This document shows, in pieces, positions 1 through 10,049 of a DNA stretch of 52,020 nt. A model generated the notes under the pieces. The model did no database searches and was not told the origin of the DNA. It saw only the letters and a list, made by a program, of their open reading frames with translations. The position numbers and the translations under genes were made by a program. Within the stretch, counting starts at the first letter, position 1. The number at the start of each line of letters is the position of its first letter. Origin of the DNA: Candidatus Nanopelagicales bacterium (GTDB lineage Bacteria; Actinomycetota; Actinomycetes; S36-B12; UBA5976); NCBI GenBank assembly GCA_030834185.1, contig JAURFT010000006.1, positions 1-52,020 on the forward strand, written 5' to 3'.

Positions 1-83
1 AAAGTAAGGGTTACTGGCAAATACCGATTATTTAGTTAATCACTAAACCCCTACAATTAGGCCATCTGACCGATAGGAATTAA

Positions 84-599
84 ATGCATACTCAAACTGC
101 AGTTTTTCACACCACCCTTGGTGATATCACGATAAATCTTTTTGGTAATCACGCGCCAAAGACCGTTAAGAACTTTATTGGTTTAGCGGATGGTTCACAG
201 GAGTGGAGTAACCCGCGAACTGGTGAGAAACAATCTGGTCCACTTTATAAAGATGTGCCATTTCACCGAGTGATCGCTGGATTTATGATTCAAGGTGGCG
301 ACCCACTTGGAAATGGAACAGGTGGACCTGGTTATAAATTTGCTGATGAATTTCATTCAGAGTTAGTTTTTGATCGACCATATTTATTGGCAATGGCAAA
401 TGCTGGGCCAGGAACTAATGGTTCACAATTCTTTATCACGGTTGCGGCAACAAATTGGTTAAACAATAAGCACACCATTTTTGGTGAAGTGGCAGATCAA
501 GCAAGCCGAGATGTTGTTGATGCAATCGGTGCAGCAGCAACTAATGCCCAAGATCGACCATTAACTGAAATTTTATTAACTCACGTAACCATAAGTTAA
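84..599 (+). CDS. ppiA: Peptidyl-prolyl cis-trans isomerase, cyclophilin type
   Basis: ORF with cyclophilin motifs FHRVIAGFMIQGGDPLGNGTGGPGYKFADE and MANAGPGTNGSQFFIT. Confidence 0.95.
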   Translation: MHTQTAVFHTTLGDITINLFGNHAPKTVKNFIGLADGSQEWSNPRTGEKQSGPLYKDVPFHRVIAGFMIQGGDPLGNGTGGPGYKFADEFHSELVFDRPYLLAMANAGPGTNGSQFFITVAATNWLNNKHTIFGEVADQASRDVVDAIGAAATNAQDRPLTEILLTHVTIS

Positions 600-601
600 T
601 T

Positions 602-1273
602 GTGGTTAAATTTGTAAAGCGAAGGCCACAATCAACTGCCATAGTGCAGCTGATTGTGCTTTTGAATACATCTATTTTTTTATACTCTTGGCTAAATGGT
701 CAGGTTAATGAATTTGCTTTTGATTTTGGTTTACATCCACCTGCAGTTGCATTTAATGGTGAGGTTTGGCGACTAATTACAGCAGGGTTTTTGCACGGCT
801 CCTTCCTGCATCTGCTTTTCAATATGTATGTATTGTGGTTATTAGGCAGTGAATTAGAAGAAATACTGGGGCATTTAAAGTTCACTTCACTTTATTTAGT
901 TTCACTAATTGGTGGCTCAACTGCTTCTTATTGGTTTTCAGACCCAGGTTCATTCTCAGTTGGCGCGTCAGGCGCGGTGTTTGGTTTGATGGGAGCATTT
1001 TTAGTGGTGGGTTCCAAGCTGCGCCAAGATGTAGGGCAGGTCGCGGTGCTGATTGCGATCAATATTGGAATTGGTTTTGTGGTGCCAAGCGTGGATTGGC
1101 GGGCACATTTAGGTGGGCTGGTAACTGGAGCTGCGCTGGCTTGGTTCCTAGCTCGCAAGCCCGACCTCACCGGTAGGTTGCTGGCGATTACTGGGGTGCT
1201 GGGGATATTTGCCTTATTACAGCAAGCCGTAGCGGCTAGAACCGAGGAGCTGCTTAGACAGTTCGGTTTTTAG
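602..1273 (+). CDS. Rhomboid family intramembrane serine protease
   Basis: Multi-TM ORF with GASGAVFG (catalytic Ser), HLLFNMYVLW and DWRAHLGG (catalytic His) motifs; follows ppiA. Confidence 0.93.
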   Translation: MVKFVKRRPQSTAIVQLIVLLNTSIFLYSWLNGQVNEFAFDFGLHPPAVAFNGEVWRLITAGFLHGSFLHLLFNMYVLWLLGSELEEILGHLKFTSLYLVSLIGGSTASYWFSDPGSFSVGASGAVFGLMGAFLVVGSKLRQDVGQVAVLIAINIGIGFVVPSVDWRAHLGGLVTGAALAWFLARKPDLTGRLLAITGVLGIFALLQQAVAARTEELLRQFGF

Positions 1274-1277
1274 CTAG

Positions 1278-1286
1278 TTATCCACA
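1278..1286 (+). promoter_or_regulatory. Perfect consensus DnaA box TTATCCACA
   Basis: Exact match to TTATNCACA in the intergenic gap after the rhomboid gene. Confidence 0.5.
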
Positions 1287-1290
1287 GGAT

Positions 1291-1325
1291 CTCCACAAGT
1301 GTGGAGGAATTACAAGCGTGTAATT
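1291..1325. terminator. Two tandem hairpins (CTCCAC-AAGT-GTGGAG; AATTACA-AGCG-TGTAATT) between convergent genes
   Basis: Inverted repeats read directly; located between rhomboid (+) and crgA (-). Confidence 0.5.
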
Positions 1326-1569
1326 ATTTCCATCTGGTGGCGAAGAAGAAACCAACTGAGATAAATGCAAATCCAATCCCAATATTTCCCAACGCTGGCA
1401 GATCTCGCATCAGCGGAACTGAATTACCAGCTAAGTAATAAGTAACAATCCAGATTAGGCCCAGAATAAAGAAAACAATCATGGCTGGGGCCAACCATCT
1501 TGGGGAATCCAGTTTTACTGGCTTTGCCTTATGAGTACCTGCTGAATCTTCTGCCATAACACCCTCCAT
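1324..1569 (-). CDS. crgA: Cell division protein CrgA
   Basis: 81 aa, two TM segments, SPRWLAPAMIVFFILGLIWIVTYY...GNIGIGFAFISVGFFFATRWK typical of CrgA; conserved position. Confidence 0.93.
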   Translation of the reverse strand: MEGVMAEDSAGTHKAKPVKLDSPRWLAPAMIVFFILGLIWIVTYYLAGNSVPLMRDLPALGNIGIGFAFISVGFFFATRWK

Positions 1570-1607
1570 CGATCGACCAAACCGTAGCGTATCTCTACGC
1601 TAGGAGA

Positions 1608-2324
1608 ATGGTTGCGCGACTCCTGGTCTTTGGACTAATTGGTTTTGTATTGGTCTCAGTAGCTTCCCATGCCCAAATATCAGGTGACTTTAGAGATTCG
1701 AATGCCAGCGAGTTAAGAGAATTAATTCTGGAAAAAGTAAAAACAGTAGAGCAATACTCAAATCGCGAACAAATTTTGTTACGTCAGATTCAAGAAGCAT
1801 CAACAGGACCTGCTTCAGATCGAGTGCGATCGCTGCGCGCAAAAGTAGAATCACTAGCAATCTCAGTTGATCAGAAACAAGTAACTGGACCTGGTGTAAG
1901 AATTGTTATGCAAGATGCGCCCAGAAATGTTGGCGACCCAATTCCACCAGGCGCTGTTCCAGATGATCTAATTGTTCACGAACAAGATGTGCTCGCAGCG
2001 ATAAATGCCATGTGGCGCGGTGGCGCTGAAGCAGTATTAGTTATGGGAATCAGAATTGGCGTTAACTCAACAATTCTTTGCGTTGGAAACACCTTACTCG
2101 TTGAAGATCAAGTTTTTTCACCTCCATTTGTGATTCAAGGCATTGGCGATCAAGATCGATTACTTGCCGCAATTGAAACTGAGAATGGACTCAAACTTTA
2201 TCGACAGTATGTTCAGTTATATCGATTGGGTTATGAAGTTTCAAGGGAATCAGAGATTGTGGCGCCAGCTTACACAGGTAGAATAACGCTTAATCGCAAA
2301 ACTAAAATGCTGGAGAACTCGTGA
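1608..2324 (+). CDS. DUF881 family protein (secreted/membrane-anchored)
   Basis: N-terminal signal/anchor, coiled coil, VTGPGVRIVMQDAP and DLIVHEQDVLAAINAMWRGGAEAVLVMGIRI motifs of DUF881; between crgA and pabA/trpG. Confidence 0.9.
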   Translation: MVARLLVFGLIGFVLVSVASHAQISGDFRDSNASELRELILEKVKTVEQYSNREQILLRQIQEASTGPASDRVRSLRAKVESLAISVDQKQVTGPGVRIVMQDAPRNVGDPIPPGAVPDDLIVHEQDVLAAINAMWRGGAEAVLVMGIRIGVNSTILCVGNTLLVEDQVFSPPFVIQGIGDQDRLLAAIETENGLKLYRQYVQLYRLGYEVSRESEIVAPAYTGRITLNRKTKMLENS

Positions 2325-2941
2325 GCAAAATTTTAGTTATTGATAACTATGATTCTTTTGTTTACAACATTGTGCAATATTTAGCGCAACTCGGCGCTGA
2401 TGTTGAAGTGCTACGTAACGATGAAGTTAGCGCAGCTACAGCTTTGAAATATGACGGTGTGCTGCTCTCACCAGGACCTGGCACGCCAGAAGATGCCGGT
2501 GCATGTATCTCAATTATCCATGGTGTGGCAGATAAAATTCCAGTTTTTGGTGTTTGTTTAGGATTACAAGCAATAGCAGTTGCTGGTGGCGCAAAAGTAG
2601 ATCGAGCAGCTGAACTGCTACATGGAAAAACTTCAGATATTTACCACGAACAACAAGGTGTTTTTGCTAATTTACCTTCACCATTTAAAGCAACGCGATA
2701 TCACTCATTAGCTGTAAAAAGAGATACTGTGCCAGCGGAGCTGCAGATAACTGCTTGGACTGAAAATGATCTAGTAATGGGAATGCGTCACACTAAATTA
2801 GATGTAGAAGGCGTGCAATTTCATCCAGAGAGTGTTTTAACAGAACACGGCCACATGATGTTTGCAAATTGGTTAGTGCGAACTGGTGATTTATCAGCTC
2901 CAGAGCGAGCAAATTCACTAAATGCAGTTGCTGAAAATTAA
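2321..2941 (+). CDS. pabA: Aminodeoxychorismate/anthranilate synthase component II (glutamine amidotransferase)
   Basis: DNYDSFVYNIVQYL, LLSPGPGTPEDAG, VFGVCLGLQAIA and QFHPESVLTEHG motifs. Confidence 0.92.
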   Translation: MSKILVIDNYDSFVYNIVQYLAQLGADVEVLRNDEVSAATALKYDGVLLSPGPGTPEDAGACISIIHGVADKIPVFGVCLGLQAIAVAGGAKVDRAAELLHGKTSDIYHEQQGVFANLPSPFKATRYHSLAVKRDTVPAELQITAWTENDLVMGMRHTKLDVEGVQFHPESVLTEHGHMMFANWLVRTGDLSAPERANSLNAVAEN

Positions 2942-4611
2942 GGCGCTTGGACAGGCGCCGGTGGCTCTGGTACAACCTCGCCAGCTATCGCAACTGTAAT
3001 TGATACTCGCGAACCTATTTTCAATCTAGTTCCAGCAGCTGGAGATTGCGCTAAAACCGTACCTGGCAGCGCAGTTGCAGCTGGTTGATTCACAACCACA
3101 ACCTGATACCCCGCAGCCCCAAGGTCGCTTCTAGCTTGAGCTTCTGGCAATCCTTCTAGCGCAGGCACGACACCAAAACCATTTGAAATCTCAATTGATA
3201 CTCGAGTGCCAACGGCAACTGTTGTGCTAGCAGGTGGATTAGATGAAACTACATAACCTTCAGGTTGATCATTATCTACCGAAGTAATGTTGCCTAGCTG
3301 TAAATTAACAGAAGCTAAAACTCGTCTAGCATCTTCAGCACTAACAAGTCCAGCTAGGGTTGGCACAATAATTTGAGTTGCACCACCAGAGATCACGATA
3401 TTAACTGCGCTACCTTCATCAACTCGAGCACCGCTACCTGGATTTTGTCCAATAATGGTGTTGGCTGGGCGATCTGAATCCTCTGGTGAAATACTTCCAA
3501 GCACTAAGTCATAATCACTAAGCACTGTAATTGCTGCTTCAGCACTTAAGCCAGCTAGATCTGGCACTTCTACTTTATTAGCGCCACCCGGATTAAGTGT
3601 TGAGCCATAAATCCAAACAGCTAAAGCAGAAGTTAAAATCACACCAACTGCGCTAAGCACCCAGACCCATGGATTAATTTTTTTCTTAGTAGCCACAGGC
3701 GTAACGTTAGCGGCTCTGGAATTAAATGGCACAGTTGGCAATATTGCAGTTACTCGATCGCCAGCTAGAGCGCGATCAATATCAGCTCGCATCTCACTAG
3801 CGCTTTGATAACGCTCAGCTGCATCTTTAGCTAGCGCCATCTGCACTAAAGCATCAACACTTTGATTAAGCTCTGAGTTCAGCTCACTTGGTGGGATAAC
3901 AAGGCCGCTGACATGTTGGTATGCAATTGCAACAGCAGATTCACCAGTAAAAGGGGGCTTGCCAGTTAGCATTTCATATAACAAACATCCAAGTGAATAA
4001 ATATCACTTCGCGTGTCAGCTTCAGCACCACGAGCTTGTTCAGGTGAAAGATATTGCGCTGTTCCCATAACAGTTTGAGAAGCCGTTAGCGTATTTCCAG
4101 AATCTGACATCGCCCGAGCAATACCAAAATCCATCACCTTGATTGCACCATTTTTCGTGATCATCACATTTGCTGGTTTGATATCGCGATGCACAATGCC
4201 ATTGCGATGGCTGTAATCAAGTGCAGTTAAAACATCACGAGCAACTTGTAATGCGCGTTCAGCTGTAAAACCATTTCCGCTACGCAAAATGTCCCGCAGA
4301 GTTTGTCCTTCAACAAGCTCCATCACAATGTAAGGCAGCGAAGTAGCTTCAGTTCCGCTACCAACAAAATCTTCACCAGAGTCATAAACCGCCACAATTG
4401 TTGGGTGATTTAAACCAGCAGCAGCTTGAGCTTCGCGTCGGAATCGAGCTAGAAATAGCGGATCAGACGCAAGTTCGCGGCGCATTAATTTAATTGCAAC
4501 CTTGCGACCCAATCGAATATCACTGGCCTCAATTACATCGGCCATACCACCGCGACCGATGATCGCGCCAAGTTGATAGCGCCCACCTAATAAGCGTGGC
4601 TGATCGGTCAC
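2938..4611 (-). CDS. pknB: Serine/threonine protein kinase with three C-terminal PASTA domains
   Basis: Kinase motifs GRGGMADV, HRDIKPANVM, DFGIAR; single TM; three PASTA repeats. Confidence 0.95.
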   Translation of the reverse strand: MTDQPRLLGGRYQLGAIIGRGGMADVIEASDIRLGRKVAIKLMRRELASDPLFLARFRREAQAAAGLNHPTIVAVYDSGEDFVGSGTEATSLPYIVMELVEGQTLRDILRSGNGFTAERALQVARDVLTALDYSHRNGIVHRDIKPANVMITKNGAIKVMDFGIARAMSDSGNTLTASQTVMGTAQYLSPEQARGAEADTRSDIYSLGCLLYEMLTGKPPFTGESAVAIAYQHVSGLVIPPSELNSELNQSVDALVQMALAKDAAERYQSASEMRADIDRALAGDRVTAILPTVPFNSRAANVTPVATKKKINPWVWVLSAVGVILTSALAVWIYGSTLNPGGANKVEVPDLAGLSAEAAITVLSDYDLVLGSISPEDSDRPANTIIGQNPGSGARVDEGSAVNIVISGGATQIIVPTLAGLVSAEDARRVLASVNLQLGNITSVDNDQPEGYVVSSNPPASTTVAVGTRVSIEISNGFGVVPALEGLPEAQARSDLGAAGYQVVVVNQPAATALPGTVLAQSPAAGTRLKIGSRVSITVAIAGEVVPEPPAPVQAP

Positions 4612-4647
4612 TTGAGTACCCCTTTGATTTTCATTGCCAATCTTGCC

Positions 4648-6111
4648 CTATTTGCGCCCAAGTAGTTCTACCAGCAGGCGCTGGGCTATTGGTGCGGCAA
4701 GTTGATTTCCAGATATCTGGGATCCAGCTGGCTGATCTGTGGCGCCGCCACCTGCCAGCATCACCACAATGGCAACTTTTGGCGCATCAGCTGGGGCAAA
4801 TGCCACAAACCAGGCATGTGGGGCAGCTCCCGATTGAGTTTCAGCAGTCCCAGTTTTACCAGCCACCTTTACCCCAGCGATTCGAGCATTACTGCCAGTT
4901 CCAAGCTCAACCACAGCCTGCATCATCTGATTTAGCGCAGCTGCAGTTGTTGGCTTGATGGCGCGGTTATAAACATTTGAATCTAAAGACTTAAGCAAAG
5001 TTAAATCTGGTGCAAATGTTTCACTTATTAACTTTGGCTGCATAACCACACCTTCATTTGCAATTGCAGCAGTTACTAATGCCATCTGAAGTGCAGTGAC
5101 TCTGACATCAAACTGACCAATTGCAATTAATGCATTTTGAGCAGCGTCAGTTGTTTCAGGAACCAAACTCTTAACAACACTACCTGGTAAATCAAAATTG
5201 CTACCAAACCCAAATGCAGCAGCTACTTTTGATATTTGCTTACTGCCTAATTCAACACCTAATCGCGCAAATGCAGTATTACATGAAACCGCAATTGCTT
5301 CTTGCAGCGTAACTTCACCACTTGCACTACAAGGTGCGTTCTGCCAATTTGAAATTGTATTTTTTGTGCCCGGAATTTTATAAGTTGCAGGAGCTGGAAT
5401 TTTAGTAGTTTCGGTATATCTGCCAGATTCCAATGCAGCTGCTGCTGTGATTAGTTTAAAAACTGAGCCTGGTGCCCAAGTTTCGCGATAAGCTCGATTT
5501 AAAAGTGGGTTTGTTTTATCAGCAATTAATCTGCTCCAACTTTGTTGCATCGTTTGAGCATTTGTAGTTGCTAATAAATTAGCATCAAAACTTGGGGAAG
5601 ATGCGCTAATTAATATCTTGCCACTGCGCGGTTCTATCGCAACAACTGCACCTTCACGATTGCCAAGCAGCTGATAAGCCAGTAACTGCGCTGAGCTATC
5701 AAGAGTTAATGCAACTGAACCACCACGACGAGCGCCACCATCAAGTAATTGCCTAAATCGATCAACTACAAGCGAATCAGCGGTTCCAGCAAGTAATAAA
5801 TTTTCAGCTTGCTCAACACCTGCTGCACCATAAATCGAGGATAAATAACCAACTGGATGAGTAAAAGCTGGTGAAACATATCGACGTTCAAATTTAAATC
5901 GACCATCCGTTTCAACCGAATATGCAACTGGTTGACCAGAAACAATAATTGCGCCGCGATCAATGTCGTATTGTTTAAATAAACTTCGCTTATTATCGGC
6001 GCGATTATTTAAACTATTTGCTTCAAACACTTGTAAATAGGTGAGATTTGCAAACAAAAGCAAGAAAACAGCACCAAACCCAATAGCTAATTTATTCAAC
6101 TGAGGCTTCAT
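4648..6111 (-). CDS. pbpA: Penicillin-binding protein (PbpA-type transpeptidase)
   Basis: SVFK (SxxK), SCN (SxN) and KTGTAE (KTG) motifs; adjacent to FtsW/RodA. Confidence 0.95.
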   Translation of the reverse strand: MKPQLNKLAIGFGAVFLLLFANLTYLQVFEANSLNNRADNKRSLFKQYDIDRGAIIVSGQPVAYSVETDGRFKFERRYVSPAFTHPVGYLSSIYGAAGVEQAENLLLAGTADSLVVDRFRQLLDGGARRGGSVALTLDSSAQLLAYQLLGNREGAVVAIEPRSGKILISASSPSFDANLLATTNAQTMQQSWSRLIADKTNPLLNRAYRETWAPGSVFKLITAAAALESGRYTETTKIPAPATYKIPGTKNTISNWQNAPCSASGEVTLQEAIAVSCNTAFARLGVELGSKQISKVAAAFGFGSNFDLPGSVVKSLVPETTDAAQNALIAIGQFDVRVTALQMALVTAAIANEGVVMQPKLISETFAPDLTLLKSLDSNVYNRAIKPTTAAALNQMMQAVVELGTGSNARIAGVKVAGKTGTAETQSGAAPHAWFVAFAPADAPKVAIVVMLAGGGATDQPAGSQISGNQLAAPIAQRLLVELLGRK

Positions 6112-7436
6112 AATTTAATCGCCCGAGTTTGATCATCACTAAGTGGTGTGGTGATATTTGAAAGGGCATGGTCTTGATCTTGCAATACAAACAAAATCGC
6201 TATTAATATCCAACTTGCAACCAAAGATGAACCGCCAGCGCTCAGGAAAATAGTAGTTAGCCCGGTAATTGGTAACGCCCCACTTACGCCACCAACTGTG
6301 ATTAAAACTTGTAAGAACATAAAAATTGCTATACCGCTTGCAATTAATGAATTTCCTGGGCTGCGCCCAACAGCTGCAGTTTTAATAGCTTTAGTAATAA
6401 CTAAGCCATAAAGCAAAATTACAGCAGCAGCGCCAACTAAACCTAGCTCTTCAGCAATAGCTGCAAAGATAAAATCAGATTCAGCATATGGAACTAAATT
6501 AGAATTTCCTTTTCCTAATCCAGTACCAAAAATGCCGCCAGCGGCAAACCCATAAATTGCCTGCACTACTTGAAATCCGCTACCTGCTACATCTGCAAAC
6601 GGATCAAGCCAAATATTAAATCGTTGCTGCACATGATCAAATATCGCAGTTGCTGCAGCACCACCAAGAATAAGCAGCACAAAACCAATAACTAGCCAGC
6701 TACTTCTAGCTGTGGTGATATAAAGCAGCAATACAGCGCTTGCAAAAAATAACAGTGATGTACCAAGATCTCGCTGTCCAACCAAAATAATCAGCGAGAC
6801 TGCCCAAACAATTAACAACGGCAGAATATCTTTTGCTCTAGGTAGCTCGATTCCTAAAATCTTGCGCTGAATAAAGGTGAGCTGGGATTGGTGCTTGGCT
6901 AAATACCCAGCAAAACCAATAATTAAAACAACTTTTGCAAATTCAGCTGGCTGCAAACTTAGCGGACCAACTCGTAACCACAATGTCGCACCATTAATTG
7001 TGGCCCCAATAACTGGTAAAAATGGTGCAGCTAACAGCAACAATCCAGCTAACATAAAAACTAACGGGGTTCGCAGCAGCACTCTGGTGTTAGGTAATTT
7101 TATTAAAATAACTGCAGCTGCAATTAAACTGATAAAAACCCAAATTGTTTGCTGAAGCGCTCCCGTACCACCTGTCAGGCGATAAATCATTGCAACTCCA
7201 AGCGCAGTTAAAATCGCAGCTGCTGGTAGCAGTAATTGATCTGCTGCTGGACGATATTTGACTAAAATAAAATGAAAACCAAAAAATATACCTGCTAATG
7301 CAAGCGGTATTACAAAACCAATGACTGAGAAATAACCACGAGCAGATAAATCAATAATTAAAAATGATGCCAAGTTAACAAGCGAAGTTAAAATCAATAA
7401 CCGTTGTTCAGTGCGGCGCATAATTACGGCAGGCAA
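6108..7436 (-). CDS. FtsW/RodA/SpoVE family peptidoglycan polymerase
   Basis: Multi-TM SEDS protein with LQPAEFAKV, QRDLGTSLLFF and ITGLTTIFLSAGGSSLVAS motifs. Confidence 0.95.
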   Translation of the reverse strand: MPAVIMRRTEQRLLILTSLVNLASFLIIDLSARGYFSVIGFVIPLALAGIFFGFHFILVKYRPAADQLLLPAAAILTALGVAMIYRLTGGTGALQQTIWVFISLIAAAVILIKLPNTRVLLRTPLVFMLAGLLLLAAPFLPVIGATINGATLWLRVGPLSLQPAEFAKVVLIIGFAGYLAKHQSQLTFIQRKILGIELPRAKDILPLLIVWAVSLIILVGQRDLGTSLLFFASAVLLLYITTARSSWLVIGFVLLILGGAAATAIFDHVQQRFNIWLDPFADVAGSGFQVVQAIYGFAAGGIFGTGLGKGNSNLVPYAESDFIFAAIAEELGLVGAAAVILLYGLVITKAIKTAAVGRSPGNSLIASGIAIFMFLQVLITVGGVSGALPITGLTTIFLSAGGSSLVASWILIAILFVLQDQDHALSNITTPLSDDQTRAIKL

Positions 7437-8551
7437 CTATTTGGGTCACTAGCGCAAGTACTGGAGCGCTGCGCCAGTTGTTGCAGTGTTTGTTGGGCTT
7501 GCTCAAGTGATTCCACAATTACACCACGAGCTAATTGCTGTTGTTCAAATAGCGGCAGACTTGTAGCGGGAATTTTTGAAACTAGCGATGTTCGATATAG
7601 CCGCAATCCAAAAATTTCTTGCGAGATCCCTTGATTAACTACAACAACACCCGCGCTGCTAGCAACCTGCCACTGGCCCGCCCACCAACGCTGTGCGCCA
7701 AAACTAACTAGACCAATAAGTAATAAACCAACCAATCCCACCACAAATGGATTAAACCCAATATGCCGCGGCACTTTTACAGTTGGCGCACCTTCAGCAG
7801 CAGCACCGATCACTGTTACCCCACGAGCATCTGCAGCTTGAGTTGTAGCAACCACATCAGCCACAATGACGGTTACATTATCTGGCGCACCAGCAGCTTG
7901 AGCCGCTGCTACTAAATCACTAACTGCGCTATCTCGATCCTTTAGCAAAGCGCGCAACATAACGTCAGGTTCAACAACACCACTTAAGCCATCACTACAA
8001 ACCAAGATTCGATCTCCTGGCTCTACCTCAACTTCAATAACATCAGGACTGATATTGCTTTGTGCATCAACTGCTTGAGTTAGTAGTGAACGCTTTGGAT
8101 GTATTTTTGCTTCAGCTTCTGATATTTCACCACCATCAAGCAGCGTCTGCACATAAGTATGATCTCGAGTTAGCAGCAGCAGTGCGCCATTGTGATATCT
8201 ATAAACCCGTGAATCGCCAACATGCACAACTAAAATATTATTTCCATTAACTGATACGGCGCTTACAGTTGTTCCAAGTCCGGCTCTAGTTTGATCTGAT
8301 CGCGATAAATCGGCTAACGCAACTTTGGTGCGCTCAATTGCGCGAACTAAATTGTTATCACCAAGATTTCCTTTAACAGCAACTGCTGCTAGCTCACGAA
8401 TAATTGTGGTGCTAGCAATTTCACCGGCAGCATGGCCACCCATGCCATCTGCAACTGCTAATAGTCGCGGCGAGATAAGTCCAGAATCTTCGTTATGGCT
8501 TCGCACTACTCCAGGGTCACTGGAGCCGACGGCTAGAAATCTCAGACTCAT
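7424..8551 (-). CDS. pstP: PP2C-family serine/threonine phosphatase (PstP-like)
   Basis: SDPGVVRSHNEDSG, VADGMGGHAAGE, VHVGDSRVYR and APDNVTVIVADV motifs, C-terminal TM. Confidence 0.94.
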   Translation of the reverse strand: MSLRFLAVGSSDPGVVRSHNEDSGLISPRLLAVADGMGGHAAGEIASTTIIRELAAVAVKGNLGDNNLVRAIERTKVALADLSRSDQTRAGLGTTVSAVSVNGNNILVVHVGDSRVYRYHNGALLLLTRDHTYVQTLLDGGEISEAEAKIHPKRSLLTQAVDAQSNISPDVIEVEVEPGDRILVCSDGLSGVVEPDVMLRALLKDRDSAVSDLVAAAQAAGAPDNVTVIVADVVATTQAADARGVTVIGAAAEGAPTVKVPRHIGFNPFVVGLVGLLLIGLVSFGAQRWWAGQWQVASSAGVVVVNQGISQEIFGLRLYRTSLVSKIPATSLPLFEQQQLARGVIVESLEQAQQTLQQLAQRSSTCASDPNSCLP

Positions 8552-8997
8552 GCCTCAACCTTACGAATAGTTAAGGTATTTCGCCCCATTTTGATGCGAA
8601 CTCCTGGTTTTATTAAAACTGGATCAAGTAACCGCTCACCCTCAACCCAGGTGCCATTGGTAGAGCCTAAATCCTCAACCACATAACCATTGGCTTGCAC
8701 GCTAATTCGTAGGTGTCGACTTGAAATAAAGTCATCAGCAAGTGCCAAGTCACAAATACTTGCCCGACCAACTGTAATTGGCCGCTTAGCAATCATCACA
8801 CTGCTGCCAGCTGCTGGTCCCTCCACAACAACTAATTCGCGAGGTTCTAGCTCAACTCGCTTGGGTTTAATTGCACCATAAATCCCACCGCTAACTCCTA
8901 ATAAATCTGATCTCAGCACTAAAAACAATTTGATCACTGCAAACCAAAGCAGAGCTAAAAACCCAAATCGCAGCAGTGTTACTACTAAATCAGTCAT
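8548..8997 (-). CDS. fhaB: FHA domain protein FhaB/FipA-like
   Basis: N-terminal TM, FHA motif ITVGRASICDLALADDFISSRHLRI...DLGSTNGTWVEGERL. Confidence 0.92.
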   Translation of the reverse strand: MTDLVVTLLRFGFLALLWFAVIKLFLVLRSDLLGVSGGIYGAIKPKRVELEPRELVVVEGPAAGSSVMIAKRPITVGRASICDLALADDFISSRHLRISVQANGYVVEDLGSTNGTWVEGERLLDPVLIKPGVRIKMGRNTLTIRKVEA

Positions 8998-9668
8998 TTA
9001 TATTCAACTTCAATGCTGCCAAGATTAAATGTAGCGGAATTTTTTAATTCAACTTCTGAAATTCGCTCGCCATTTAGCCAAACTCCATTTGTGGAGTTCA
9101 AATCACGCAAAATAACTTCAGTGCCAATTGTGATCTCAGCATGAATTCGTGAAATTGCAGGATCGTTAATCACAATATCTGCATCAATAGATCTACCAAT
9201 TCGATTAATTGGCTTACCCAACAGATGGGTTACACCTCTTATTGTGATGCTATGCCCGTTATCTTGAGGTATAGCGGTTGTTGAGCTGGTACTTGTGGCA
9301 ATTTGCTCAAAACTAATTCGGAATACTCCTGCTTCAAGTTCTTTATCTTGCATTACTGTTATTACAACATCACCTGTTAAAGTGTAATTTTGAAAACTTG
9401 CATGTTGAGTTGCTAACTGTGCAAACTCGATTTCTAATGTTTTTAAATGATCTTGCATTCGAGAATAATCGTGTTTAGCTAAATCCACAATAAAGTGATT
9501 TGGTGCAATCAACCTGCCACTACTTAGTTCTTGTAGGTGCTCATCCATCTCGCGGGTAACCGCAGCAATAATTTCAACAGGTTGAACTTCATCATCAAAA
9601 GCTGCAGTTAGTGCGCCGTTGAGCAAATCATCTAAACGTTGCTCAAATTGATCTAATAGCCCCACCAC
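8994..9668 (-). CDS. fhaA: DUF3662 + FHA domain protein FhaA-like
   Basis: MVGLLDQFEQRLDDLLNGALTAAFDDEVQPVEI N-terminus and C-terminal FHA domain. Confidence 0.92.
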   Translation of the reverse strand: MVGLLDQFEQRLDDLLNGALTAAFDDEVQPVEIIAAVTREMDEHLQELSSGRLIAPNHFIVDLAKHDYSRMQDHLKTLEIEFAQLATQHASFQNYTLTGDVVITVMQDKELEAGVFRISFEQIATSTSSTTAIPQDNGHSITIRGVTHLLGKPINRIGRSIDADIVINDPAISRIHAEITIGTEVILRDLNSTNGVWLNGERISEVELKNSATFNLGSIEVEYK

Positions 9669-9692
9669 ACTCCTACCGTTATTGCGCTGCTG

Positions 9693-10049
9693 TTACAGAG
9701 ATTGCTCTAAAGGTTGCCGAGCTAATCTAACTCGGAGCGGATTAATTGGCAGCACACCTGGTGGCACTGCAATTAGCTCAGGCATGCGTTGCATCAGATC
9801 AGCAAATGCATCGCTGCTGCGATGCGCATCAAGTGCTTCTTGATCTGTAAACCATTCATATAGCCAAATCACATCTTCATCACCTGGATCAAGCGCAATC
9901 ATAAAAGCTTCAGTGCCAGGCTCTTGATCTAAGTTTTCGCAATAATCATTTAAAGTATCTATTAAAGCTAAGCGCTTTCCAGGGTGGGATTGAATGCGCA
10001 CCAGCAGCCCAATTCGCCCCACCAATAACGCATCCATTGCATCTGACAT
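9693..10049 (-). CDS. Antibiotic biosynthesis monooxygenase (ABM/quinol monooxygenase) domain protein
   Basis: LLVRIQSHPGKRLALIDTLNDY...LDPGDEDVIWLYEWFTDQEALDAHRSSDAFADLM; start trimmed to MSDAMDALLV from the longer ORF. Confidence 0.8.
   Translation of the reverse strand: MSDAMDALLVGRIGLLVRIQSHPGKRLALIDTLNDYCENLDQEPGTEAFMIALDPGDEDVIWLYEWFTDQEALDAHRSSDAFADLMQRMPELIAVPPGVLPINPLRVRLARQPLEQSL

Noticed and set aside
700-1176. ORFs 700-885(-), 928-1170(-) and 931-1176(+) within the rhomboid gene
   Set aside because: Fully overlap a confidently identified CDS; no recognisable domains.
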